From Candidatus Jidaibacter acanthamoeba (GTDB lineage Bacteria > Pseudomonadota > Alphaproteobacteria > Rickettsiales > Midichloriaceae), in assembly GCF_000815465.1 (NCBI RefSeq), contig NZ_JSWE01000096.1, positions 62,001 through 126,000 on the forward strand: a DNA stretch of 64,000 nucleotides. The letters are read 5' to 3'. The notes beneath the pieces are model-generated. The model searched no databases and had not been told where the DNA came from. It saw only the letters and a program-made list of their open reading frames with translations. The translations under genes and the position numbers were made by a program. Positions 55,272-64,000 of this stretch are shown one piece after another (within the stretch, counting starts at the first letter, position 1; each line of letters opens with the position of its first letter).

Positions 55272-56756
55272 TTGTTGAGGAAAGGTTTAAAAAATAATTC
55301 TCAACTTGCTTTTATAATTCTCTCAACGGTTTTATTAGTTTTTAGGTTATTTGCAATTAAAGTGAATAACCTTGAACTTTATGCTGATGAAGCCCAGTAT
55401 TGGGTTTGGGCTCAGCACCCTGATTTCGGTTATTATTCTAAGCCTCCCCTTGTTGCATGGTTAATTGCTTTTTCTACTAAGTTGTTTGGTAATTGCGAAT
55501 TTGCAATTAGGGTTTTTTCTCCCTTTCTTCATTTTATTACCGGGTTCATAGTTTATCTGATCGGGAAAAATTTTGGCAATAAAGTAGCCTTTCTGTCGGG
55601 TTGTGTATACATCACAACACCTGCTATATTCGTCTCTTCATTTATAATGTCAACTGATCCCGTTTTGATGATATTATGGGCACTTTCGTTTTACTTTTTC
55701 CTTAACGCATTAAATAGTAATAAATTTATCTATTGGGTATTATGCGGGGTGGCATCAGGCTTAGGAATGCTGGCAAAATATAATATGCTTTTCTTTTTGC
55801 TGTCTGCATTTTTATATATGTTTTATATAAGCAAATCTTTTAGATTTGTTTACTCCAAAAATTTTATAGCGGCTTTAATATCGGCTCTTCTAATTTTTAG
55901 CCCGAATTTACTCTGGAACATTAACAACATGTTTGTAAGTTTTATGCATACTGCTGATTTAGTGCAAGGGGATCCGAGTAGTAAATTCAATTTTAAAAAG
56001 TTAGCTGAATTTTTCTTCGCACAGTTCGGTGTATTCGGCATAATTACTTTCGGTTTTCTTAATGTTTCCGCCTATCTTTGGTGGAGAGGTAAACTCAATG
56101 ATAACTATAAGATACTGTGCTTCTTCTCTATCCCGATTCTATCCTTTATGTTAATTATCGCCTTCATTTCCAGGGCGCATGCAAATTGGGCGGCTCCGAT
56201 TTATATAACCTCTTCCGTTTTAGTAGTATTAACGGCTAAAGATTTAAATAAATTAAATTTAATAAAATTCAGCATAGGGCTACACCTTGTTGTCGGTTTG
56301 GGTATAATGTTTTATCAGCCTTTATGCCAAAAATTTGGTATGAAAATAGCGCCTAAATATGATGTTTATAAGCGCTTAAGGGGCGGAGAAGAGCTGGGGA
56401 GAAATATATTAAGAATTAAAGGAGATTATGATACTGCTATAATTGCAGTAGATACGAGAAAGGATTTATCATTGATAAATTATTATACTAAGCAAAGCAA
56501 AGTAGAAATTGTGAAGTGGAATCCTACCAAACGCATCTCGGATTATTATGCATTAACTACTGATGCAAATAAATTTATCGGTCAAGATATGTTAGTCGTG
56601 TTTCAATATTCTGATGAAGAAAGAAGGCTGAGTGATGAAAAATATTTAAGGAATTACGCAGAAAAGGTAAAGTTTATCGAGGTACTTGATAACTCTACTG
56701 CTCCTTCTCACCCTAAATACCAAATCTTTTATTTAAAAAAATTTAAAGGGTACTAA
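55272..56756 (+). CDS. GT39/ArnT-like glycosyltransferase
   Basis: 494-residue membrane enzyme with about 10-11 helices. The loop YADEAQYWVW after helix 1 carries the acidic catalytic residue and is typical of the PMT_2/ArnT group, which uses polyprenyl-linked sugars to modify lipid A or proteins. The C-terminal 100 residues form a soluble domain. The assigned start is TTG 55272 for lack of an ATG nearby, 13 bases after rpsT. The next gene (PAP2) overlaps by one base, forming an envelope-modification pair. Confidence 0.85.
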   Translation: MLRKGLKNNSQLAFIILSTVLLVFRLFAIKVNNLELYADEAQYWVWAQHPDFGYYSKPPLVAWLIAFSTKLFGNCEFAIRVFSPFLHFITGFIVYLIGKNFGNKVAFLSGCVYITTPAIFVSSFIMSTDPVLMILWALSFYFFLNALNSNKFIYWVLCGVASGLGMLAKYNMLFFLLSAFLYMFYISKSFRFVYSKNFIAALISALLIFSPNLLWNINNMFVSFMHTADLVQGDPSSKFNFKKLAEFFFAQFGVFGIITFGFLNVSAYLWWRGKLNDNYKILCFFSIPILSFMLIIAFISRAHANWAAPIYITSSVLVVLTAKDLNKLNLIKFSIGLHLVVGLGIMFYQPLCQKFGMKIAPKYDVYKRLRGGEELGRNILRIKGDYDTAIIAVDTRKDLSLINYYTKQSKVEIVKWNPTKRISDYYALTTDANKFIGQDMLVVFQYSDEERRLSDEKYLRNYAEKVKFIEVLDNSTAPSHPKYQIFYLKKFKGY

Positions 56757-57430
56757 TGATGTTAAATAAAATTATATTTTTAACAATATTTACTATTATA
56801 GCTATAGTGTTTTATAGAAATGGAAATATAGACTTGGCAGTTTCAGGTTATTTTTATGATCATTTACGTGGATTCTATTTAAAAGAAAGTTTGTTTGCAA
56901 AATTTACCCATAAAGTTGTGCCGTTAATTGTATGTATCTTTATTACGGGAGCAGTAATTTTGGGGACTAGAAAACTTTTAAAAGTAAAATCAGTAAACCC
57001 AAAACATTATATAAAAATTATTTATGTAATGTTAGTATGTATTACAGGTCCCGGTATAATAGTAAATATGGTGTTTAAAGAAAACTTCGGCAGGGCAAGG
57101 CCGGTCCAAGTTGAGGATTTCGGCGGAGCAGCAAAGTTTACTCCTGCATTTGTCATTGCTAATCAATGTAACACTAATTGCTCGTTCGTTTCTGGTCATG
57201 CATCAATAGGGTTTGTCTTTTTTGCTTTTGCCTTTATTAATAAGGGTAGAAAACGCATGATTTATAATATTTTAGCAATTAGCTTAGGTCTTATATTCGG
57301 TTTCGGGCGAATTATTCAAGGTGCACATTTTTTAAGTGATGTTATATTTTCAGGGGTCTTTGTATATATCACGGCATATGTTTTAGCTTTACTTATTTTG
57401 CCTAAGGAAGAAACTTCGTCTACATCTTAA
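56756..57430 (+). CDS. PAP2-family lipid phosphatase
   Basis: 224-residue membrane phosphatase with the three PAP2 motifs in order: KENFGRARP, CSFVSGHAS and RIIQGAHFLSDV. Five to six helices surround them. It resembles LpxE-type lipid A 1-phosphatases and undecaprenyl-pyrophosphate phosphatases. The overlap with the ArnT-like gene (TAATG) favours lipid A as substrate, though this is inference. Confidence 0.9.
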   Translation: MMLNKIIFLTIFTIIAIVFYRNGNIDLAVSGYFYDHLRGFYLKESLFAKFTHKVVPLIVCIFITGAVILGTRKLLKVKSVNPKHYIKIIYVMLVCITGPGIIVNMVFKENFGRARPVQVEDFGGAAKFTPAFVIANQCNTNCSFVSGHASIGFVFFAFAFINKGRKRMIYNILAISLGLIFGFGRIIQGAHFLSDVIFSGVFVYITAYVLALLILPKEETSSTS

Positions 57431-57518
57431 AAAATTATTTTATACACTGTTAACTTTTTGTTAATAAATGCTTAAGTATACTATTTATTAAATAGGAATT
57501 AATAGTTGCATACCTGTA

Positions 57519-58538
57519 GTGAAAGAATTTAGTAAGAATAAAAAATTAATTATCAGCTATACAATCCCAATTATTTTAGTAATTCTAGTAGGTATTTATT
57601 ACCTAAAAGAGGCCGGATACGTTGGGACTGATAACGCTTATATAAAAGCAGGAAAAATATATATCAGCTCTGAAGTAAACGGGAAAGTAGTAAACATAGC
57701 GGTTAAAGAAAATGAAAGAGTTGAAAAAGGGAGAGTTTTAATAACCATTGATGATGAGCCGTACCATATTGCTTTAAATCAGGCTAAAGCTAACCTTGAT
57801 AGTACCATAAACGGTATAGAAGTATTAAAGGCACAGTATCTTGAAAATAGTGAAAGCTTAAAGCTTGCATCAATGAATAAAGATTACGCGCGGCGTGAGT
57901 TTTATAGAGCATCCGAACTTGCAAAGAAGCGTGCCGGAACTGAAGCTCAAGTAGATGCGGCCGCCAATAAACTCAATGGAACCAAGCAGCAGATTGCCAT
58001 ACTTGAGCAGGAGAAGAGACAATTAATAATTAATTTATCAGGTGACCCTCTAATTTCAGTTGAAAAGCACCCCAAATACATTGAAGCTAAAGCAAGCGTT
58101 GATCAGGCGGAACTAAATTTAAAGCGCACAGTATTAAGAGCTCCTAATAACGGCATAGTTAGCCAAGTTAGCACACTAAGTGTCGGAGACTATGTAGCAA
58201 CCGGTTCATCTCTCTTTAGCATCGTGCTTTTGGATGATATTTGGGTTGAAGCGAACCTGAAAGAAACCGATTTAACGAATGTTAAAGCAGGACAAAAAAC
58301 TAAAGTAATAATCGATACTTTTCCTAATTTGAAAGTAGAAGGTGTGGTTGAAAGTGTGGGTGCGGCAAGTGGCGCCGAATTTAGTATACTTCCTCCGCAA
58401 AATGCTACCGGAAATTGGGTGAAAATAGTGCAAAGAATACCGGTGCGTATATCAATTGAGCAGCCTGATAGCACTTTACCTTTACGTGTGGGTATGAGTG
58501 CAGTAATTGAGATTGATACTAAATCTTCGGTGGAATAA
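57519..58538 (+). CDS. emrA: HlyD/EmrA-family efflux adaptor
   Basis: 339 residues with one N-terminal membrane helix (IPIILVILVGIYYL), a lipoyl-like half (GYVGTDNAYI; GKVVNIAVKENERVEKGRVL), a helical hairpin (about 85-185) and a beta-barrel (VGDYVATGSSLFSIV). It links an inner-membrane pump to an outer-membrane channel. The start is GTG 57519. emrB follows after three bases; no TolC gene is nearby. Confidence 0.93.
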   Translation: MKEFSKNKKLIISYTIPIILVILVGIYYLKEAGYVGTDNAYIKAGKIYISSEVNGKVVNIAVKENERVEKGRVLITIDDEPYHIALNQAKANLDSTINGIEVLKAQYLENSESLKLASMNKDYARREFYRASELAKKRAGTEAQVDAAANKLNGTKQQIAILEQEKRQLIINLSGDPLISVEKHPKYIEAKASVDQAELNLKRTVLRAPNNGIVSQVSTLSVGDYVATGSSLFSIVLLDDIWVEANLKETDLTNVKAGQKTKVIIDTFPNLKVEGVVESVGAASGAEFSILPPQNATGNWVKIVQRIPVRISIEQPDSTLPLRVGMSAVIEIDTKSSVE

Positions 58539-58541
58539 GAG

Positions 58542-60077
58542 ATGAGAGTAGGGATACAAACACTCTTATCCAATCAGATATTAGTAACAATTTCAGTAAT
58601 GCTTGCAGCTATAATGCAGACATTGGATACAACGATTGCAAACGTTGCCCTGCCTTATATGCAAAGTATATTATCCGCGACTCAGGATCAGATTACCTGG
58701 GTTTTAACTTCTTATATCGTTGCCGCGGCAATAATGACTTTGCCCACCGGTATATTAAGTATTAAGTTAGGTAGGAAGAAATATTTTATATGGTCAATAA
58801 TTGGGTTCACGGTTTCTTCCATGTTATGCGGAACTGCTTTATCTTTAACTGAAATGGTTTTATTCAGGATGTTGCAAGGAGTGTTCGGTGCGGCACTGGT
58901 TCCCCTCTCTCAAGCAATTTTACTCGATAGCTATCCTAAAGAAAAGCACGGAGTTGCCATGGCTATGTGGGGTTTCGGCATTATGGTCGGTCCTATACTA
59001 GGGCCTACACTTGGGGGATATTTGACGGAATATTATAGTTGGCGTTGGGTGTTTTTTATAAATTTACCCTTTGGTATTTTAGCCTTGCTTGGAGTTATTG
59101 TTTCAGTTGCTGATGAAGCAAAATCGACTAACCAAAAATTTAATATTTCCGGGTTTTTACTTGTCAGCATAGCTGTCGGAGCACTGCAATTGATGCTGGA
59201 TAGGGGGGAGATAAAAGGTTGGTTTTCTTCAACTGAAATTGTTATTGAAACTGCAATCGCATTTTTTGCATTTTATCTTTTTATCATGCATCTGTTTAAC
59301 TCAAAAACACCTTTTATAACTCCCGGCCTGTTTCTTGACAGAAATTTTGTAGCAAGCGTAATCATGGTTTCAATAATAGGTATAATTTTATACGCTTCAT
59401 TATCGCTACTCACACCTTTTCTGCAAAGCTTAAAAGGTTATCCCGTATTAACTACCGGCTTGGTGCTTGCGCCGAGAGGGGTAGGGACTATGGTAGCAAT
59501 GATTATAGTCGGGCGTTTAATTACTAGGGTTGATACACGAATGCTTATTACCTTTGGGTTAGTTTTAATTTTATTTTCACTATGGCAAATGATAAACTTC
59601 TCGCTGGACGTTAATATCTCGCCTTTAGTTGAAAGCGGCTTAATTCAAGGCTTCGGTTTCGGCTTTGTATTTGTTCCTTTAAGTACTATTGCTTTCTCAA
59701 CAATTAATTCCGCCCAAAGAACGGAAGCTGCTTCATTATATAGTTTAATGAGAAATATCGGAAGCAGTGTCGGTATATCGATATCAACCAATATTTTAGC
59801 GGAAAAAACGCAAATGATGCATGCCGTCATCTCAGAAAGTATAACACCGTTTAATCACCTTCTTCATTCTTCTTTATTCCCAAGCGCGTGGGATATCAAT
59901 ACTATAAAGGGACTGGCCAGTCTTAATAATGAGATTACCAAACAAGCGCAGTCAATTGCATATATTAACGACTTTGCATTCTTAATGTATATTTGTGCAG
60001 CCTCTCTGCCGCTTGTGCTTTTACTAAAAAAAACCGAGATAGAGAAGAAAGCGGATATAAGTGCAATCGCTGATTAA
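58542..60077 (+). CDS. emrB: EmrB-type drug efflux MFS (DHA2)
   Basis: 511-residue, 14-helix major facilitator. The text DTTIANVALPYMQ in helix 1, LPTGILSIKLGRKKYF (motif A), and GFGIMVGPILGPTLGGYLTEYYSWRWVFFINLP (motif C region) are diagnostic for EmrB. It works with EmrA to expel hydrophobic toxins. Its end overlaps the convergent mutM by four bases. Confidence 0.94.
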   Translation: MRVGIQTLLSNQILVTISVMLAAIMQTLDTTIANVALPYMQSILSATQDQITWVLTSYIVAAAIMTLPTGILSIKLGRKKYFIWSIIGFTVSSMLCGTALSLTEMVLFRMLQGVFGAALVPLSQAILLDSYPKEKHGVAMAMWGFGIMVGPILGPTLGGYLTEYYSWRWVFFINLPFGILALLGVIVSVADEAKSTNQKFNISGFLLVSIAVGALQLMLDRGEIKGWFSSTEIVIETAIAFFAFYLFIMHLFNSKTPFITPGLFLDRNFVASVIMVSIIGIILYASLSLLTPFLQSLKGYPVLTTGLVLAPRGVGTMVAMIIVGRLITRVDTRMLITFGLVLILFSLWQMINFSLDVNISPLVESGLIQGFGFGFVFVPLSTIAFSTINSAQRTEAASLYSLMRNIGSSVGISISTNILAEKTQMMHAVISESITPFNHLLHSSLFPSAWDINTIKGLASLNNEITKQAQSIAYINDFAFLMYICAASLPLVLLLKKTEIEKKADISAIAD

Positions 60078-60889
60078 GACTGGCATTTCGGGCAGTAAAA
60101 GGTTGACCTGCCGGCCATTTTATTATTTAAAATTACTTCTTCACATATGTAACATTCTTGGCCTACTCTTCCATAAACCTTAAATTTATGTTGAAAGTAA
60201 CCGATATCACCGCTTGACCTAACATAGTCCCTTAAAGTTGAACCGCCGGATTCTATAGCTTCAAATAAAATTATTTTAATCATTTCACAGAGAGTTGCAA
60301 TTTCTCCCTCGTTTAATGATTTAGCTGCACGGAGAGGGGAAATCTTAGCTCTAAATAAGCTTTCCGCCGCATAAATATTACCTACGCCCACAATTAACGA
60401 GGCATCCATAAGCAAGGGCTTAATCGGAGCTGCTCTGTTTTTAAATATTTTATGTAAATAGCCCGGATTAAGGGCAGGGGTTAGCGGTTCGACCCCAAGG
60501 TTTTTGAATAGATTATGCGTATTGATTTCCGACCCCGGTATTACTGTATAAAGCCCGAACCTTCTTGCATCATTAAAAATTAATCTATTATCACCAGTTA
60601 AGTCAATTTCAAGGTGATTATGTTTATTATTATGAGTCTCAGTATTTAAAAGAATTTTACCGGACATTCCTAAATGAATTACTAATATATTTTCGTCCTC
60701 AAGGTGAATTAATATATATTTTGATCTTCTGGTGAGATCAGTAATTCTCTTATTTAAAAGTAAGTTGCAAAAGTTTGCGGGAGGGGTAATTCTAAACTTT
60801 TTACCTGAGGTATTAATGCTTAAAATTTTCTTACCAATTATAGGATAGAGAGAGTTTTTTACAGTTTCAACCTCAGGTAATTCAGGCAT
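60074..60889 (-). CDS. mutM: Formamidopyrimidine-DNA glycosylase
   Basis: Removes 8-oxoguanine. 271 residues starting MPELPEVETVK, where Pro2 is the catalytic nucleophile and Glu3 assists, with HLGMSGKI, the helix-2-turn-helix VGVGNIYAAESLFRA and a C-terminal zinc finger (CYIC ... CPKC). It lies 13 bases downstream of ugd on the same strand. Confidence 0.97.
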   Translation of the reverse strand: MPELPEVETVKNSLYPIIGKKILSINTSGKKFRITPPANFCNLLLNKRITDLTRRSKYILIHLEDENILVIHLGMSGKILLNTETHNNKHNHLEIDLTGDNRLIFNDARRFGLYTVIPGSEINTHNLFKNLGVEPLTPALNPGYLHKIFKNRAAPIKPLLMDASLIVGVGNIYAAESLFRAKISPLRAAKSLNEGEIATLCEMIKIILFEAIESGGSTLRDYVRSSGDIGYFQHKFKVYGRVGQECYICEEVILNNKMAGRSTFYCPKCQS

Positions 60890-60902
60890 TTTATATCTCT
60901 AT

Positions 60903-62213
60903 TTAATTAACTTTTGCTCTTCCTAATGATATATAAGTGAACCCTGAGCTACTCATTTCTTCTCTTGAATAAATATTCCTCAAATCAATTATTATCGGCT
61001 GTTGCATGCACTTCTGTAATCGGTGAAGATCAAGGGTTTTAAACTCAGCCCATTCGGTAATTATACAAAGTGCTTCCGCATTGTTTGCTGCGGTAAATAA
61101 ATCATTACAATATTCGATACGATCGCCGAATATCTTCTTAGCTTCTTCCATACCTTTAGGGTCATATGCCTTAATTATAGCCCCCTTATTTTTAAGCACA
61201 TTTATAATATCTATACTTGCGCTATCGCGCATATCATCAGTTTCAGCTTTAAAAGTCAGACCCAAGATTGCAATAGTCTTGCCGTTGATATCACCATTTA
61301 AGGCGGATATCACTTTACTTGCCATTTTTCGCTTACGTCTATCATTTGAATCGATGACCGCATTAATAATTAAACTTGGGATAGAAGCATCATTTGCCGT
61401 TTTCGCAAGGGCAAGAGTATCTTTCGGGAAGCATGAGCCGCCATATCCCGGACCCGGTTTTAAGAAGTGCTTACCGATTCTTTTATCTGATCCTATTCCG
61501 TTCGCAATATCTTCAATATTTCCGCCGAACTGCTCAGCTATATCGGAAATTTCATTAATAAATGCTACCTTCATAGCAAGGAATGCATTCGCGGCATATT
61601 TAATAATTTCAGCGGTGCTGTTATCTGTAAACTCAATATGTGTATCATTTGTTATGACAGGAGCATAAAGTTTTCTGGCGATTTCTTTTGATTCCTCGTC
61701 CATAGTGCCGATTACTATCCTATCAGGATAAAAGAAATCATTTACCGCCGAGCCTTCACGAAGGAATTCAGGGTTGGAAATAATACTGAATTTTAAATCC
61801 CGCCTCTTTTCTTCCAACGTTTTTTTAACCCTATTTGCGGTACCCACCGGAACGGTTGATTTTATAATGATATACTTATTATGGCTTACGTATTTTGCTA
61901 TATCTTCCAACACCGAATCCAAGTAAGTCATATTAGCGTTGCCGTCTTTAGCGGCAGGAGTCCCGACTGCTATTACTAAAATATCTGCTTTATCAAGTAA
62001 TGATTTATCAGTTGAAAAATGTAAGTGACCGTTTTTATTATTTTTGATTACCAGTTCTTCTAAACCCGGTTCGTAAATCGGGATTACACCTTCTTTGAGG
62101 GCATTAATTTTAGTAACATCATTATCAATGCAATTGACTTCAATACCGAAGTTGGCAAAACATGTGCCTGCAACCAACCCAACATAACCTGTGCCTATAA
62201 CCGTAACTTTCAT
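60903..62213 (-). CDS. ugd: UDP-glucose 6-dehydrogenase
   Basis: Oxidises UDP-glucose to UDP-glucuronate in two NAD-dependent steps. 436 residues with the Rossmann loop VIGTGYVGLVAGTCFA, the catalytic Cys in GYGGSCFPKDTLAL, and GLTFKAETDDMRDS. UDP-glucuronate is a precursor of surface sugars, including aminoarabinose used by ArnT-type enzymes such as the one at 55272. That link is inference, because other pathway genes are absent. Confidence 0.96.
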   Translation of the reverse strand: MKVTVIGTGYVGLVAGTCFANFGIEVNCIDNDVTKINALKEGVIPIYEPGLEELVIKNNKNGHLHFSTDKSLLDKADILVIAVGTPAAKDGNANMTYLDSVLEDIAKYVSHNKYIIIKSTVPVGTANRVKKTLEEKRRDLKFSIISNPEFLREGSAVNDFFYPDRIVIGTMDEESKEIARKLYAPVITNDTHIEFTDNSTAEIIKYAANAFLAMKVAFINEISDIAEQFGGNIEDIANGIGSDKRIGKHFLKPGPGYGGSCFPKDTLALAKTANDASIPSLIINAVIDSNDRRKRKMASKVISALNGDINGKTIAILGLTFKAETDDMRDSASIDIINVLKNKGAIIKAYDPKGMEEAKKIFGDRIEYCNDLFTAANNAEALCIITEWAEFKTLDLHRLQKCMQQPIIIDLRNIYSREEMSSSGFTYISLGRAKVN

Positions 62214-62349
62214 ATAAAATATTTAATATAAAATTATTTTTGCAGATTAATAGATTTTTATTTTATTAGCAATTTTAGAATGATTTAAAACCATTTATTC
62301 TCTATAATTACGGATGTAAAAGATATAAACTGCTTATAAAATAATCTGC

Positions 62350-64000
62350 ATGAAAATTAAAAGACTAACCGAAAAGACAATTAATAGAATAGCAGCGGGA
62401 GAAGTTATTGAAAGACCCCTTTCAGTGATTAAGGAGCTGGTAGAAAACTCAATAGATGCCGGTGCAAAGAATATAGTTATTGAGATTGAACGGGGAGGAA
62501 GGAACCTAATTATAATCACTGATGACGGGGAAGGGATTACTAAAGATGACCTTTTACTTGCTATTGAGCGCCATGCAACCTCAAAACTAAGTGAAGATGA
62601 TATTTGCAATATAAATTTTCATGGTTTCAGAGGGGAAGCTTTGCCATCGATTGCTTCAGTTAGCAGAATGAAAATTACCAGCAGGCATATAACAAAAGAC
62701 GAGGCATGGCAGATTGAAGTTTTAGGCGGTGAGGTACAGAACTTAGTTCCGGCCGGCTTAAAACAGGGTACCGTAGTAGAAGTTAGGGATTTATTTTATT
62801 TTACGCCCAATCGGCTTAAGTTTTTAAAATCCGAAAGTTCAGAAATTAGCGTATGTACTGATTTGATAAATCGTTTCGCGCTTTGCCATGCAAACATTTC
62901 TTTTAAGTTTATTTCAGACGGAAGAGTAGTATTAAATTATAAACCGAACCAAACCGACCTAAGCGGAGAGGATACCAGGGTAGGGGATATACTCGGTGCA
63001 GACTTTTTAAAAAATTCAGTAAAAGTAAGTTTTAGCCGGGATTATTTATCATTTAAAGGATACACTTCACTTCCCACCTATAGCAGAAAGACTTCAGTAA
63101 ATTATTTAACCTATGTAAATAGAAGAATAATTAGGGATAAATTTTTTATAGGAGCCGTAAAAGCAGCTTATAATGGGCTAATACCACATGATAGATATCC
63201 TATGATTGCCCTATTTTTAGAAATTGACCCGTATGAAGTTGATGTTAACGTGCACCCGACTAAAGCAGAGGTACGCTTTAAGGATGAAAACTTTATTCGC
63301 GGGACTTTAATTTCCGAGATAAGAAAGGCAATTGCACAGGCAAGCGCTCCTCAGGCAAGTGGTGAAATAAATCCGTCTAAACTATATCATCCCCAGATTA
63401 ATCTCTTACCACCAAGGCCGATAGTTCAGTCTTCGCTTAATATTAATCGATTTGTAGATGAAAGACCTCAGGCTAAAACTTTTAGTAATAATTTTAATCG
63501 TGAGGTTAGCACATCACAAATACATGATTCGATAACTGATAGCTTTAGGTCTGTAAACTTTGAGGTTGTGGAAAATAAATCGGTAGAAAAAGCGGAAGAG
63601 TCGAGTAGTAGTAGCGATTCTTTTCCCTTAGGTTTTGCTAAATGCCAAATCAATAATACCTTTATTATTTCGGAAAGTAAGGACGGGTTTATTATAGTTG
63701 ACCAACATGCAGCACATGAGAGACTGGTGCTGGAAAAGATGAAAAAGGCAATGCAGGAAAATAGGGTAAAAAGCCAACCGTTACTCGTCCCGGAAGTGGT
63801 TGAGGTTGGGGCAGCCATGGCTGAAAAGATTCTGGAATTTTCTCTAAGCTTAAGAAAATTCGGTATTGTGATTGAAAGAAACGGGTTATCTCAGATTTTA
63901 GTCAGGGAAGTGCCGTATTTGCTTGGTAAGCTTGATATTAGAGGCTTTATCTTTGACCTGGCTGATAATATTTCGGAATATAATACAATTACAAATCTCG
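62350..64000 (+). CDS. mutL: DNA mismatch repair protein MutL (5' part)
   Basis: The frame runs open to the window edge, giving 550 codons of MutL. The GHKL ATPase domain has MKIKRLTEKTINRIAAGEVI-type opening text, DAGAKNIVIEI, DDGEGI and GFRGEALPSIASV, followed by NVHPTKAEVRF, a Ser-rich linker (about 350-420) and the start of the C-terminal dimerisation domain with VDQHAAHERL. It is truncated only by the end of the sequence. MutM and MutL are divergent around ugd, a small repair neighbourhood. Confidence 0.95.
   Translation, partial: MKIKRLTEKTINRIAAGEVIERPLSVIKELVENSIDAGAKNIVIEIERGGRNLIIITDDGEGITKDDLLLAIERHATSKLSEDDICNINFHGFRGEALPSIASVSRMKITSRHITKDEAWQIEVLGGEVQNLVPAGLKQGTVVEVRDLFYFTPNRLKFLKSESSEISVCTDLINRFALCHANISFKFISDGRVVLNYKPNQTDLSGEDTRVGDILGADFLKNSVKVSFSRDYLSFKGYTSLPTYSRKTSVNYLTYVNRRIIRDKFFIGAVKAAYNGLIPHDRYPMIALFLEIDPYEVDVNVHPTKAEVRFKDENFIRGTLISEIRKAIAQASAPQASGEINPSKLYHPQINLLPPRPIVQSSLNINRFVDERPQAKTFSNNFNREVSTSQIHDSITDSFRSVNFEVVENKSVEKAEESSSSSDSFPLGFAKCQINNTFIISESKDGFIIVDQHAAHERLVLEKMKKAMQENRVKSQPLLVPEVVEVGAAMAEKILEFSLSLRKFGIVIERNGLSQILVREVPYLLGKLDIRGFIFDLADNISEYNTITNL

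Overview
The window is a low-GC chromosomal segment from an alphaproteobacterium. Three things point to the order Rickettsiales and to a flagellated member such as the Midichloriaceae (Jidaibacter-like protist endosymbionts): the AT-rich intergenic DNA, the many recently broken genes, and a housekeeping set with a rickettsial flavour (NtrY, EamA pairs, a symporter-kinase hybrid) next to a flagellar hook gene and FlbD. The placement is inference; no rRNA is present to confirm it.

Layout. 1-2100 is decayed DNA: a frameshifted aminoglycoside-phosphotransferase-like gene, a frameshifted unknown gene on the minus strand, and tRNA-Ser(UGA). 2146-6832 carries murA, dnaJ, a rhodanese gene and dnaA. 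6980-9844 encodes a 954-residue TPR-like protein with a lysine-rich N-terminus. 10027-13075 is the translation cluster rpsB-tsf-pyrH-frr. 13299-13425 is a palindromic intergenic element. 13657-16634 holds rnhA, a CDGSH Fe-S protein, a CtpA protease and a thioredoxin-fold protein. 16663-20064 has a decayed hook-gene copy followed by an intact flgE with a sigma-54 type promoter. 20271-21733 is pcm/dapF. 21919-24720 encodes a protein made of about 35 repeats of 16 residues. 24977-27602 is a three-gene ABC importer. 28132-35101 has two EamA carriers, ntrY, secD and glmU.

35305-36616 contains one intact small membrane gene and two decaying genes. 36781-39528 is a sodium:solute symporter fused to a histidine kinase. 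39710-40474 holds a tandem family of tiny secreted-type peptides: three intact 51-residue copies and one remnant, all too short for ordinary gene calling. 40854-43794 pairs a CobS-like AAA ATPase with the flagellar sigma-54 activator FlbD and a membrane protein. 43945-44036 is the SRP RNA. 44155-51620 is dnaN, recF, a broken comF, an NDUFAF5-like protein, mreB, RNase J and hemC. 51680-64000 has a HAD protein, a 3-methyladenine glycosylase, an unknown protein, a VIT-type metal carrier, rpsT, an envelope/efflux block (GT39, PAP2, EmrAB), mutM, ugd and the 5' part of mutL.

The best candidates for something undescribed are the tandem 51-residue peptides at 39889-40474 and the 16-residue-repeat protein at 21919-24720. 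The flgE promoter and FlbD fit together as a sigma-54 flagellar circuit, and the 5' flgE remnant carries what looks like a worn copy of the same promoter.
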